DNA of 16,151 nucleotides from positions 1-16,151 of the forward strand of contig JAHEYE010000055.1 of assembly GCA_023251695.1 (NCBI GenBank). The letters run 5' to 3'. Origin of the DNA: Sphingobacteriaceae bacterium. GTDB taxonomy: Bacteria > Bacteroidota > Bacteroidia > B-17B0 > Aurantibacillaceae. Both the position numbers and the translations under genes were made by a program. Of this stretch, positions 10,201 to 14,877 are shown one piece after another. Each line of letters opens with the position of its first letter. The stretch's first letter is position 1. Under the pieces are notes generated by a model. The model searched no databases, had not been told where the DNA came from, and saw only the letters and a list, made by a program, of their open reading frames with translations.

Positions 10201-10723
10201 GAGCAACACCCATTGTGTAAGTACGGACAACCCCACCCGGAAACGGATCATAATCGCGGTATGCACCGCAAATAGTATTGCCAGGATGTTCAATAGTGTT
10301 AGGAAGTATAGCTGTAGTTACCCAGGATTCGAAAGAATTTGCTTTGGTAAGATCAAAAGTTATCTCACCATTCGATCCCACAAGAAGCTTCTTATAGGTA
10401 TTTCCGAAATAACAGAAATTAAAGCCAATATTAATAGAGTCACTCCATAAATCATCTGAAGAAGTTGAGAACACATTATTACCTCCAAAATAAGGCGCTG
10501 TAGAGTAGCTCACTGAAGCAAACGAATACGTTGTCGTCGAGTTTGGTGGCGGAATAACTGAGGCTGTTAAATTGGCGCATTGACCTGCACACACAACGGT
10601 GGTGGGCCCTGTACTAACCTGTGCATTAATACTTGGCGTAAAACATGCCTGCGCTGAGGCGTGTTGCTGAATCAACGCAAACAGTGCAAAAAAGCAAATG
10701 CTGTTTTTAAAGAAATTCTTCAT
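995..10723 (-). CDS. Giant Ig-repeat surface protein with T9SS type B (CHU_C) sorting domain
   Basis: A single unbroken frame encodes 3242 residues. In order: signal peptide (1-24, HASA before Gln); N-terminal Ig-like module with a globular insert (about 26-315); 31 tandem Ig-like repeats of about 72 residues (316-2563); two or three divergent Ig-like modules (2564-2822); two DUF11-like modules (2823-2988 and 2989-3148), each ending in an Asp/Asn-rich, possibly calcium-binding loop; and a CHU_C domain (3149-3242) with VPEVFTPNGDGVNDFF and YNRWGNKVY. CHU_C is the type B signal for T9SS export, so the protein is probably a cell-surface or secreted adhesin-like fibre. No catalytic domain is visible. 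The next gene, a PorP/SprF protein, is its likely secretion partner, as SprF is for SprB. The start follows the previous stop by 32 bases with no terminator or obvious promoter between, so the genes are probably co-transcribed. The ligand is unknown. Confidence 0.95.
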   Translation of the reverse strand: MKNFFKNSICFFALFALIQQHASAQACFTPSINAQVSTGPTTVVCAGQCANLTASVIPPPNSTTTYSFASVSYSTAPYFGGNNVFSTSSDDLWSDSINIGFNFCYFGNTYKKLLVGSNGEITFDLTKANSFESWVTTAILPNTIEHPGNTICGAYRDYDPFPGGVVRTYTMGVAPCRQFVAYWGGVTLFSCATPVSSFQIILYETTNQIAVNIQNSTACISWNNGRGLIGIQNAPATVAYGPPTRNTLTAWTAINESWRFYPTAAPSYSVNWSGPGGFSAAGLTATACPVSSGNYTATMSYCSGAATSTVQINVSTPTVIASASSNTVCAPGSVTLTGSGAVTYTWQPGGMTGATVAVSPTVNTTYTLYGTSAACTGSTTISITVGTPPVVSAFNLSGTICPGGTANAVASGALTYTWNPGNIIGNIVALSPTVSTVYTVSGSSGGCIGTATLLIPVGTSPTITAISSPTSICAGSSATLTASGATSYTWNPGALTGSTVSVSPGSTTTYTVTGTNTLVCPGTQTVTLVVNVTPTLTAVSNPVTICAGGTATLTSSGATTYTWMPGSLLGPTVTVSPASTTIYTVTGSNGTCSSTRTVQTTVNAVPTVTASISSSTVCSGTSVTLTAGGATTYTWNPGGLTGAVVVTTPTANTTYTVIGSNGTCTNSAMVSVTVNPTPTLTAVSNPPVICSGAGTTATLTSSGAASYTWNPGGLSGVTVTVSPAVTTTYTVTGASAAGCIGTRTVVLTVNTTPTVSASASSSTICAGASVTLTSSGATTYTWMPGSLSGVTVAVSPATSTTYTVTGANGICTGTNTVAITVNPTPTIIASANPTGICSGGSSTLSASGATTYTWNPGALTGASVTVSPASTTIYTVTGSNGTCTSSVTVVLTVTTTPTVTAVSNPIAICAGATATLTSSGATTYTWMPGSLSGASVAVSPASTTIYTVTGANGSCTNSNTVSLTVNPNPTISAVANPTSICSGSSATLTGSGGTTYTWMPGSLSGAVVVVSPAATTNYTLTGSNGTCSGTVAVTVSVTPLPTVTAVSNPPDICAGGTATLTSSGATTYTWMPGSLSGATVTVSPASSTVYTVTGSNGACSNTNTVLVNVNPNPTVTASASSPSICSGSTATLTASGAATYTWMPGSLSGATVAVSPTVTTTYTVTGATAAGCTNTNTVTLNVTPGPTLNAVANPTAICSGNSSTLTGSGATTYTWMPGSLSGAVVVVSPVTTTNYTLTGNNGTCSSTIAVSVSVTPQPTVTAVSNPTAICVGSSATLTSSGATTYTWMPGSLSGGTVTVSPIITTIYTVTGANGTCTNSNTVSLTVNPSPTVTATSNPTTGVICAGRNATLTASGALTYTWMPGSMVAPSVVVNPTVTTTYTLTGANGSGCTNTTVITITVNPTPTITVVANPSQTVCAGTTVTLTASGAIGTYSWLPGPVLGNPLIVTPLATSNFTAAGNNIFGCRGVTTITITVNPNPTITATASSPSICSGSTVTLTSSGATTYTWMPGPLSGGTVVASPTVNTTYTVVGSNASGCTDTSNVNVNVTPGPTVTASASTPSICSGSSATLTASGATTYTWMPGSLSGASVSISPTVTTTYTVTGDNGTCTNTATVTLTVTTTPTVTAVSNPTGICVGSSATLTAGGATTYTWMPGSLSGASVAVNPTVTTTYTVTGANGSCTNSNTVILTVSPIPTVNATANPPSICAGSSSTLTASGATTYTWSPAIPFTGVVSPTVTTSYTVIGSNGSCTNSAVVTVTVFSGPTINAVTSKTAICLGDTATLSATGAISYTWNPGAMLGTPVVVSPIITTIYTVTGSNGICTSNATVSILVNTYPTVTAVSNPTALCSGSAATLTASGATTYTWMPGSLSGATVVVSPTVTTTYSITGANGSCTGTQTLNLVVNPTPTITASSSPTIPVCAGNPYTLTASGASTYTWMPGSLTGASVVVTPTANTTYTVTGANATGCSSTRTLNVIVIPGPTITANANPTTMCTGQVATLTATGGLTYTWMPVALIGATILVSPTVTTTYTVTGINAAGCTKTQTVTLVVNTTPTVIAVTSSTVLCSGQSATLTGSGATTYTWNPGPLTGATVVVTPTVSTTYTVVGANGTCTNTKTVSITVNPSPTVTAMASPTILCAGGTTTLTASGATSYTWMPSAVTGATVVLSPTVITVYTVTGANASGCTGTSTVLVNVNTPTISTISSPTSICIGSSATITASGAATYTWLPGASTGTSIVVNPTVTTTYTVNGTNAFGCNGTSTVNLIVVPLPTVSAVGSSTGVCLGNSATLTASGATTYTWMPGSLTGTSVVVTPTATTVYTITGSNGSCINTGTISLAVNPNPTVTGVANPTIMCAGATATLTGFGASTYTWNPGSLVAITVAVTATATTIYTVTGADALGCTGTNTVQVIVNTPTITAIASPTSLCIGSSATITASGASTYTWNPGAIAGTSVIVNPTVTTTYSVTGTNTMGCQGTKTISITVYTNPTVTAVANPTTICSGLSTTLTSSGALTYTWLPGGMTTATTVTSPTTTTTYSVIGMNGVCPADTATVTVNVLPSPQNVTATNSGTITCLTPSVNLFGSTTSTNVIYQWAGPGSYTSSVQNPTGITSGGVYTLSVIDAVNGCITTATTAVISNTAGPTVTLTSTGTITCLSNTVSISVSSTVAAVTYTWSGPSSFTSTATSFTTSVGGVYTVSAFDPATGCTSTNTVTAVTNTYVAITATITPATCTGTVSNNNGTIMVAGFINPNDKYDLVSGASYTGSATYITATVIPVSGVLTNTLANPAANTPYTIRFFGANGCTKDTTLVLIPIDCAVNNSLGLAKAITTVTMNANGTYAVSYKVVVKNTGFVTLNNVALTENLSNTFPLPTTFTVSSAPVIITPVTSLTLDATFNGSTQPVLTNTTSSSLIVGEVDTLVFTVDVLPNGVFGTFNNSLLGTAIGGVSSTMVSDSSQVGLNTDPDNDGNPTNNNVPTPLNLTPKTFFGITKQGELSASLIDGSYDITYTVSIHNLGNDTLRNIVLKDSLAGTTIKLPASYSMKSGPTMLSGTLTPNSAFNGNSDPNLIVTTGSKMAPNTMNSVVFTINVLPDTVTVISNSAYGSAVGTSTTPVFDISNDGTNPDINGNGIWNEASDNIPTVLIIDKFLVPEVFTPNGDGVNDFFVIKGIQKTQNTLTIYNRWGNKVYKMDDYDNTWNGMPNVTGTLGNQKLPQGTYYYILEFKGETNLKTVNGFVVLQY
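1280..2257 (-). repeat. Two consecutive DUF11-like modules before the sorting domain
   Basis: Residues 2823-2988 and 2989-3148 of the giant protein are two copies of one fold. Each opens with a lead strand (LGLAKAITTV or FGITKQGELS), then a 'YDITYTVSIHNLG' type strand (YAVSYKVVVKNTG in copy 1), then 'L.N..L.(E/D)(N/S)L', and later 'VVFTINVLP' (LVFTVDVLP in copy 1). Each ends in an acidic loop, DPDNDGNPTNNN in copy 1 and DINGNGIWNEASDN in copy 2, resembling calcium-binding Asp-rich turns. The order matches the DUF11 (conserved repeat) family common in bacterial surface proteins. The calcium role is inferred. Confidence 0.8.
2258..3034 (-). other. Divergent Ig-like modules between the repeat array and DUF11 modules
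   Basis: Residues 2564-2822 differ from the main repeats. Two modules of about 80 residues share the pattern SGTITCL, a strand with YQWAGPGSYTS or YTWSGPSSFTS, GGVYT, and a Gly-Cys turn (NGCITT or TGCTST). A third stretch starts at ITATITPATC and ends GANGCTKDT before IPIDC. They resemble the Ig-like or SprB-type modules common in CHU_C proteins and may act as a transition between stalk and membrane-proximal region. Module limits are approximate. Confidence 0.65.
3254..3688 (-). repeat. Higher-order duplicate: units 29-30, copy of units 26-27
   Basis: Units 29-30 occupy 435 nt, exactly the length of units 26-27 (3905-4339), at an offset of 651 nt. In both blocks the first unit ends without the usual Pro (V-N or V-x-V-N, then TPTI). 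The second unit carries CIGSSATITASGA, found nowhere else in the array. By my hand alignment units 27 and 30 share 51 of 73 residues. Confidence 0.7.
3905..4339 (-). repeat. Higher-order duplicate: units 26-27, copy of units 29-30
   Basis: This is the partner block of 3254-3688. It has the same length (435 nt), the same proline-less junction between its units, and the same CIGSSATITASGA segment in its second unit. The shared rare features support duplication of a two- or three-unit segment and not independent convergence of single units. Confidence 0.7.
5639..6289 (-). repeat. Higher-order duplicate: units 17-19, copy of units 12-14
   Basis: Units 17-19 span 651 nt, the same as units 12-14 (6740-7390), displaced by 1101 nt (five units). 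Units 12 and 17 share SSPSICSGST and a closing N-V-T-P followed by Gly-Pro-Thr. Units 14 and 19 share AVSNPT.ICVGSSATLT, in which Val after Cys is specific to these two. Hand alignment gives 54 of 73 identities for 12/17 and 58 of 72 for 14/19. Confidence 0.65.
6740..7390 (-). repeat. Higher-order duplicate: units 12-14, copy of units 17-19
   Basis: This is the partner block of 5639-6289. Its units 13 and 14 also resemble units 10 and 11: units 10 and 13 share LTGSG, AVVVVSP, NYTLTG and VSVTP (59 of 72 identities), so this region took part in more than one duplication. Confidence 0.65.
9929..10534 (-). other. N-terminal globular module apparently inserted in an Ig-like fold
   Basis: Residues about 64-265 of the giant protein contain what the repeats lack: many charged and aromatic residues, four Cys, and the motifs DDLWSDSINIGFNFCYFGN, LVGSNGEITFD, CGAYRDYDPFPGG, FQIILYETTNQIAVNIQN and GLIGIQN. 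This pattern is frequent at the N-terminus of CHU_C proteins and resembles nidogen-like beta-sandwich domains, though that is only a resemblance. The flanks read like the two halves of one Ig-like repeat (VVCAGQCANLTAS before, YSVNWSGPGGFSAAGL after). It may be the binding tip of the protein, which is inference. Confidence 0.55.
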
Positions 10724-10755
10724 AGGTCTTAATTTAAAATGTGTTTTTCAGGAGG

Positions 10756-11226
10756 CTAATTAATTCTTGTGTTCATCCCATCAAAAAGATGAGGGTTTTT
10801 AGTATCAATGGAATTGATTTTTTCCAATTCTCCTTTTTTCAAAAGGGAATTAGCTTTTTCCACTGGTTTTGGGGATGAAAAGAAAGTGCGCTCCTTGTCG
10901 GTAAGCTTAAGAAAGTCAAGCGAACCTGTAGAGTTTTTGGTTAAGAATTCAGTACATTTTTCCCTGATAGCGAAAGCTAGGTCCGCACTTTTTCCGGCAT
11001 TTGAATTAAACGTTTTTACAGAGGCCACCTGAAGAATAAGTAAATCTTTCAAAGTAGTTTCTGTTTCGCTACCGGATATATTGATACCGTATTTTTGAAC
11101 ACTACGGATAGCAATATCATTCTCGTTGATAAAATCTTTCAACACGGCGGAATTCTGGGAAGATGAATAATTGTAAGTGAATAAAAAGGCACTAAGGGCC
11201 AGGATTTGGGTAAGGTTTTTCTTCAT
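10756..11226 (-). CDS. Small secreted protein of unknown function
   Basis: I do not recognise the family of this 156-residue protein. It begins with a signal peptide (MKKNLTQILALSAFLF, then a Ser-rich stretch SSSQ where cleavage is likely). The mature part of about 130 residues is hydrophilic, probably mostly helical, and has a single Cys. It has no lipobox, no membrane segment and no C-terminal sorting domain, so it is probably periplasmic or a small exported protein. It is the first gene of the leftward unit, 32 bases before the giant adhesin gene with no terminator in the gap, so a role linked to that protein is possible but unproven. The ATG at 11226 is favoured because it starts the signal peptide. 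Confidence 0.8.
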   Translation of the reverse strand: MKKNLTQILALSAFLFTYNYSSSQNSAVLKDFINENDIAIRSVQKYGINISGSETETTLKDLLILQVASVKTFNSNAGKSADLAFAIREKCTEFLTKNSTGSLDFLKLTDKERTFFSSPKPVEKANSLLKKGELEKINSIDTKNPHLFDGMNTRIN

Positions 11227-11245
11227 GTTTAATACATCTATCTTG

Positions 11246-11254
11246 CAAAAATTA
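11246..11254 (-). promoter_or_regulatory. Weak promoter-like -7 element for the leftward unit
   Basis: On the minus strand TAATTTTTG followed by C lies about 20 bases before the ATG at 11226. It matches the Bacteroidota -7 consensus TAnnTTTG with one extra base in the spacer. I found no clear -33 TTTG at the expected distance. Its position is right for the small secreted gene and the adhesin operon, but the match is imperfect. Confidence 0.25.
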
Positions 11255-11408
11255 ACATTTTTTTGTTAATAATAAAATTTTTAACGTGTTTAGAATCAGT
11301 CTTTTTGATGTATATGGACTTATATATATAACAATCAGCCGCTTACAGTATTAACGATTTAAACTAATGTCAGAATTCCCAAATTTTCTGAATAGGAATT
11401 AGACCAAC

Positions 11409-11438
11409 TTTACTAGCCCGATTTTATATGTACATTTG
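11409..11438 (+). promoter_or_regulatory. Bacteroidota-type promoter (TTTA-N18-TACATTTG) for mutL
   Basis: TACATTTG at 11431-11438 is an exact match to the Bacteroidota -7 consensus TAnnTTTG and is followed by C, as is common. TTTA at 11409-11412 is a one-mismatch -33 element (consensus TTTG) at an 18-base spacing. The mutL ATG at 11445 begins only 6 bases after the -7 element, so transcription would start at or next to the ATG. Confidence 0.7.
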
Positions 11439-11444
11439 CGTTTT

Positions 11445-13280
11445 ATGAGTAATTTAATTTCCCTTTTACCCGAACATGTAGCCAATCAGATTGCAGCGGG
11501 CGAAGTTGTTCAAAGGCCTTCTTCAGTGGTAAAAGAGTTACTCGAAAACGCCATCGACGCAGGCGCTACCCAAATAAAACTAATTGTAAAAGACGCAGGA
11601 AAGACTCAAATTCAGGTTATTGATAATGGTTCCGGTATGAGTCCGTTTGATGCCAGAATGTGTTTTGAACGGCATGCTACTTCAAAAATTAAAACGGCCG
11701 ACGATCTATTTAATTTACACACGAAAGGTTTCCGCGGTGAGGCTTTGGCAAGTATTGCTGCGGTTGCCCAAGTCGAATTAAAAACAAAACAAAGTTCAGA
11801 TACAGTTGGACAATTAATAGAAATTGAAGGCGGAAAATTTGAAAATCAAAGCGAATGCCAGAGTCCTGTTGGTACATCATTCAATGTAAAAAATTTATTT
11901 TTTAATATTCCGGCACGCCGGAATTTTTTGAAAGAAGATGCAACAGAATTACGGCATATTATTGATGAATTTGAACGTGTTGCTTTACCACATTATAATA
12001 TTCACTTTATAATGTACAGCAATAATAATGAGATTTTTAATTTGCCGCCTTCAGGATTAATACAACGGATCATGGGATTATTTAGTAATTCGATGAATCA
12101 AAAATTAGTTCCCGTTGAACAAACTACTGATGTTGTAAAAATCTCGGGCTATATTGGTAAACCTGAAACCGCTAAGAAAAAAAGAGGCGACCAGTATTTT
12201 TTTGTGAATAACCGTTTTATAAAAAGTCCGTATTTAAATCACGCGGTTTACGAGGCTTACCGTGAGTTAATGCCTTATGATTCGCATCCGGCCTGGTATT
12301 TGTTTTTGGAAGTAGATCCGAAAAATATTGATATTAATATTCATCCCACAAAAACAGAAATAAAATTCATCGATGATAAAACTATTTATGCTTTATTGCA
12401 CAGTTCGGTCAAACGAGCTTTAGGAAAAGCAAATGTTGGTCCGAGTTTGGATTTTGAATCGGAAATGAGTTTTAGTATTGATACGAATACAGGAAACAGG
12501 ATTATTGAGCCGCCAAAAGTGAGTTACAATCCGGATTACAACCCTTTTAAAAAACAAAACCCTTCTTATAAATCAAACGAAACAGATTTAGAAAAATCGA
12601 ATAAGAAAAATTGGGAAACCTTGTACGAAGGATTTAAAAGCAATCCGGAAGAATTAATTGATGTTCCTCTCGAAAGTCAAATTGAAGGACAAACAGGATT
12701 ACAGCAGGAATCCATTACTTACAAAACATTTCAAATCGGAGGAAAATACATTGTAACTTCTTTTAATAATGATGTTGTTTTGATTGATCAGCAAAGAGCA
12801 CATGAGCGTATTTTATATGAGCATTTTTTAAATAGCAAGGAACAAAAACCAGTGTCTACCCAGAGGGTCTTATTTCCGGTTCACATGGAATTAAGTACCA
12901 ATGATTTTGTTTTAATGCAAAATTTAGACAAAGAATTTAAAATTCTTGGTTTTGATATCGAGCCTTTTGGTAAAAATAACATTGTAATTAATGGTACGCC
13001 CGCCGAATTAGGGGAATTCAATCCACAGCAAATGATCGACGGGATTTTGGAAAGTTATAAGTTGAATTTGCTCGATAAAAAAATGGACATACACGATAAT
13101 TTGTGTCGTGCTCTTGCAATGAACACTTGTATTAAATACGGAAAAAGTCTAGAACAAGCGGAAATGCAAATGATTGTTTCACATTTATTAATGTGTAGCG
13201 ACCCATTATATAATCCGAACGGGAAACCCGTAATGATGGAAATCAGCAGAGAAGAAACCGAAAAGTTTTTTAAACGCTAG
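11445..13280 (+). CDS. mutL: DNA mismatch repair protein MutL
   Basis: This 611-residue protein is MutL, the ATPase that couples mismatch recognition by MutS to strand removal. The N-terminal GHKL ATPase is complete: KELLENAIDAGA (E31 as catalytic base, N35 binding Mg), DNGSGM at 60-65, RHATSKI at 76-82 and GFRGEAL at 95-101. A variable linker near residues 345-420 leads to the C-terminal dimerisation domain. There the endonuclease motif is altered: D448-Q-Q-R-A-H-E454 replaces DQHA-x-x-E, and NPNGKP at 590-595 replaces CPHGRP. I chose the ATG at 11445 and not the in-frame TTG at 11436, because the TTG overlaps the promoter's -7 element and family members begin at about this point. The ATG sits 6 bases after that element, so the mRNA may be leaderless. 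A rhomboid gene follows after 4 bases, suggesting an operon. Confidence 0.96.
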   Translation: MSNLISLLPEHVANQIAAGEVVQRPSSVVKELLENAIDAGATQIKLIVKDAGKTQIQVIDNGSGMSPFDARMCFERHATSKIKTADDLFNLHTKGFRGEALASIAAVAQVELKTKQSSDTVGQLIEIEGGKFENQSECQSPVGTSFNVKNLFFNIPARRNFLKEDATELRHIIDEFERVALPHYNIHFIMYSNNNEIFNLPPSGLIQRIMGLFSNSMNQKLVPVEQTTDVVKISGYIGKPETAKKKRGDQYFFVNNRFIKSPYLNHAVYEAYRELMPYDSHPAWYLFLEVDPKNIDINIHPTKTEIKFIDDKTIYALLHSSVKRALGKANVGPSLDFESEMSFSIDTNTGNRIIEPPKVSYNPDYNPFKKQNPSYKSNETDLEKSNKKNWETLYEGFKSNPEELIDVPLESQIEGQTGLQQESITYKTFQIGGKYIVTSFNNDVVLIDQQRAHERILYEHFLNSKEQKPVSTQRVLFPVHMELSTNDFVLMQNLDKEFKILGFDIEPFGKNNIVINGTPAELGEFNPQQMIDGILESYKLNLLDKKMDIHDNLCRALAMNTCIKYGKSLEQAEMQMIVSHLLMCSDPLYNPNGKPVMMEISREETEKFFKR

Positions 13281-13284
13281 TAAA

Positions 13285-14013
13285 ATGAGTTATCAGGAAT
13301 TCAGACCCAGAAGTTTTCAGACCTTACCTCCTGTCATCAAAAATCTTTTGATTATTAATATACTTATGTATATCGCAAAAGTTGTTTTTGCACAAAGTTT
13401 GGGAATAGATTTGGATGCCATTTTAGGATTGCATTATATAACGGCAGGGGATTTTAAGCCTTATCAGTTCATCACTTATATGTTCATGCATGGAGATATA
13501 ACGCATCTCTTTTTTAATATGTTTGCAGTTTGGATGTTTGGTTCGGTACTCGAGAATGTGTGGGGTGCAAAACGTTTTATCTTTTATTATTTGGTTACCG
13601 GATTGGGTGCGGCTTTGATTCAATACATAGTTTTTTACTTTCAGATAGAGGCAATAAACCAAAAGGTTGCAGAGTTGATGAGTGCGCCTGATTATAATGC
13701 CGAGACTAATATCGCCATTGTACATGAAAGAGCTGAAATAATAAACAGTATGGTTATTATCGGAGCTTCCGGAGCACTTTTCGGATTGCTACTTGCTTTC
13801 GGGATGATGTTCCCGAACACTTTATTATACATTTATTTTTTAGTACCCGTAAAAGCAAAGTGGTTTGTGATTGCTTATGGCGTCATCGAATTATTTTCCG
13901 GTTTACGCTCTAGCCCAATGGATAATGTTGCGCATTTTGCCCATTTAGGCGGCATGCTTTTTGGATTTATTGTGATTTTAATCTGGAAAAAGAACCGTAC
14001 CTTTTATTATTAA
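13285..14013 (+). CDS. Rhomboid family intramembrane serine protease (first of a tandem pair)
   Basis: This 242-residue, very hydrophobic protein has about six membrane segments and all rhomboid hallmarks. HGDITHLFFN gives H69, H74 and N78, which correspond to H145, H150 and N154 of E. coli GlpG. GASGALFG holds the catalytic Ser162, and AHFAHLGG holds the catalytic His220. Rhomboids cleave membrane proteins within or next to their transmembrane helices; no substrate can be inferred here. A charged loop of about 35 residues (near 112-148, with NQKVAELM and AIVHERAEI) separates membrane segments before the serine helix, longer than in GlpG. The protein ends with a short basic, aromatic tail. 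The gene starts 4 bases after mutL and ends 4 bases before the second rhomboid gene, so it is probably co-transcribed. An active protease is likely. Confidence 0.93.
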   Translation: MSYQEFRPRSFQTLPPVIKNLLIINILMYIAKVVFAQSLGIDLDAILGLHYITAGDFKPYQFITYMFMHGDITHLFFNMFAVWMFGSVLENVWGAKRFIFYYLVTGLGAALIQYIVFYFQIEAINQKVAELMSAPDYNAETNIAIVHERAEIINSMVIIGASGALFGLLLAFGMMFPNTLLYIYFLVPVKAKWFVIAYGVIELFSGLRSSPMDNVAHFAHLGGMLFGFIVILIWKKNRTFYY

Positions 14014-14017
14014 AATT

Positions 14018-14836
14018 ATGTCGGTACTCGATCAAATAAAAAGCACTTTTCAGCAGCAAAGTAAATTAACTGTACTTATTATTTTAAATGTTGCGCTGTT
14101 TCTGACCCTTAACATTGCCAGTAATATCGCACACATTTATCTTACTCCTTATGTTGCACTTCCGTTGTCGGGGCACGAATTTATTTACAAATTCTGGACC
14201 ATTTTCACTTATATGTTTACCCATGAAGGCTTAGGGCATGTAGCATTTAATTTGCTATTGCTTTATTTTTCAGGACGTTTGTTTTATGCGATTTTAGGTG
14301 AGAAAAGGCTCGTATATGTTTACATTATGAGCGGTGTTTTTGGCGGCGCTTTACTTTTGTCTTTAGCCCTTTTATTTCCTGAAACATTTGCAGGTGGGTA
14401 TTTATTAGGCGCATCGGCCGCTGTAATGGGGATCATCATGGTAATGGCAATTTACACTCCTAATTATCCGGTTTTTGTTTTCTTTATTGAAATGCCGTTT
14501 AAATATTTTGCTTTGTTGGTTTTTGTAACGAGTACAGTTGTTGATTTTGCCGCGAACACAGGAGGAAAAATTGCGCACATTGGCGGCGCTTTGTTTGGTC
14601 TGTTATACGGTTACTCATTAAAAAAAGGGAATGATTTATTTGAACTTTCTTTCCTCAAATCATCAAAAAATAAACTCAAAATTGTCCACAAAAAAGATGT
14701 TTATGCAGGGCAACGGGCTGATAATGTGGATGAAAGCTATCTCAATAAATTACTTGAGAAAATATCAAAAAGCGGATATGACAGTTTGAGTGCAAAAGAG
14801 AAAGATGATTTATACAAACTTTCACAAAAAAAATAA
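14018..14836 (+). CDS. Rhomboid family intramembrane serine protease with C-terminal cytoplasmic extension
   Basis: This 272-residue protein is a second, divergent rhomboid. HEGLGHVAFN gives H69, H74 and N78, GASAAVMG holds Ser133, and KIAHIGGALFG holds His187, so the Ser-His dyad is intact. The residue after the serine is Ala and not the usual Gly, a variant that may be common in Bacteroidota paralogues. After the last membrane segment, roughly 75 residues form a hydrophilic, Lys-rich tail. Its end (DESYLNKLLEKISKSGYDSL, then SAKEKDDLYKLS) resembles the small DUF6576 domain found on Bacteroidota rhomboids. Substrates are unknown. It lies 4 bases after the first rhomboid gene. Two rhomboids after mutL is an arrangement I recall from other Bacteroidota genomes, but I could not verify that here. 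Confidence 0.9.
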   Translation: MSVLDQIKSTFQQQSKLTVLIILNVALFLTLNIASNIAHIYLTPYVALPLSGHEFIYKFWTIFTYMFTHEGLGHVAFNLLLLYFSGRLFYAILGEKRLVYVYIMSGVFGGALLLSLALLFPETFAGGYLLGASAAVMGIIMVMAIYTPNYPVFVFFIEMPFKYFALLVFVTSTVVDFAANTGGKIAHIGGALFGLLYGYSLKKGNDLFELSFLKSSKNKLKIVHKKDVYAGQRADNVDESYLNKLLEKISKSGYDSLSAKEKDDLYKLSQKK

Positions 14837-14838
14837 GT

Positions 14839-14862
14839 TTTTTCTAAAAAGATTTTTCTAAA
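14839..14862 (+). repeat. Short direct repeat upstream of the TPR-PD40 gene
   Basis: TTTTTCTAAA occurs at 14839-14848 and again at 14853-14862, a 14-base period, in the 41-base gap after the second rhomboid gene. The second copy runs into TAAATTG, one base short of the TAnnTTTG promoter consensus, 12 bases before the next ATG. It could be a weak promoter region or simply AT-rich sequence. No hairpin strong enough for a terminator is visible. Confidence 0.35.
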
Positions 14863-14877
14863 TTGAGCCTGTATTTT

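Larger units (their letters stand above)
11227..11444. other. Divergent intergenic region between the leftward adhesin unit and mutL
   Basis: This 218-base AT-rich spacer separates the two divergent transcription units. It holds the mutL promoter at its right end and a weaker promoter-like sequence for the leftward unit at its left end. A TATATATATA run lies near 11321-11330. I see no convincing hairpin terminator, RNA gene or coding frame in it. Confidence 0.75.

Noticed and set aside
10082..10450. 122-codon plus-strand frame antisense to the N-terminal module
   Set aside because: No family resemblance, no ribosome-binding or promoter signal, and it lies wholly within the well-supported giant gene.
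11436..11444. TTG at 11436 as the mutL start (adds three residues)
   Set aside because: It overlaps the -7 promoter element and gives an N-terminus longer than the family's usual start; the ATG at 11445 fits better.
14837..14877. Rho-independent terminator after the second rhomboid gene
   Set aside because: The T-rich stretch has no GC-containing stem before it; the only symmetry is a weak AT-only palindrome within a direct repeat.
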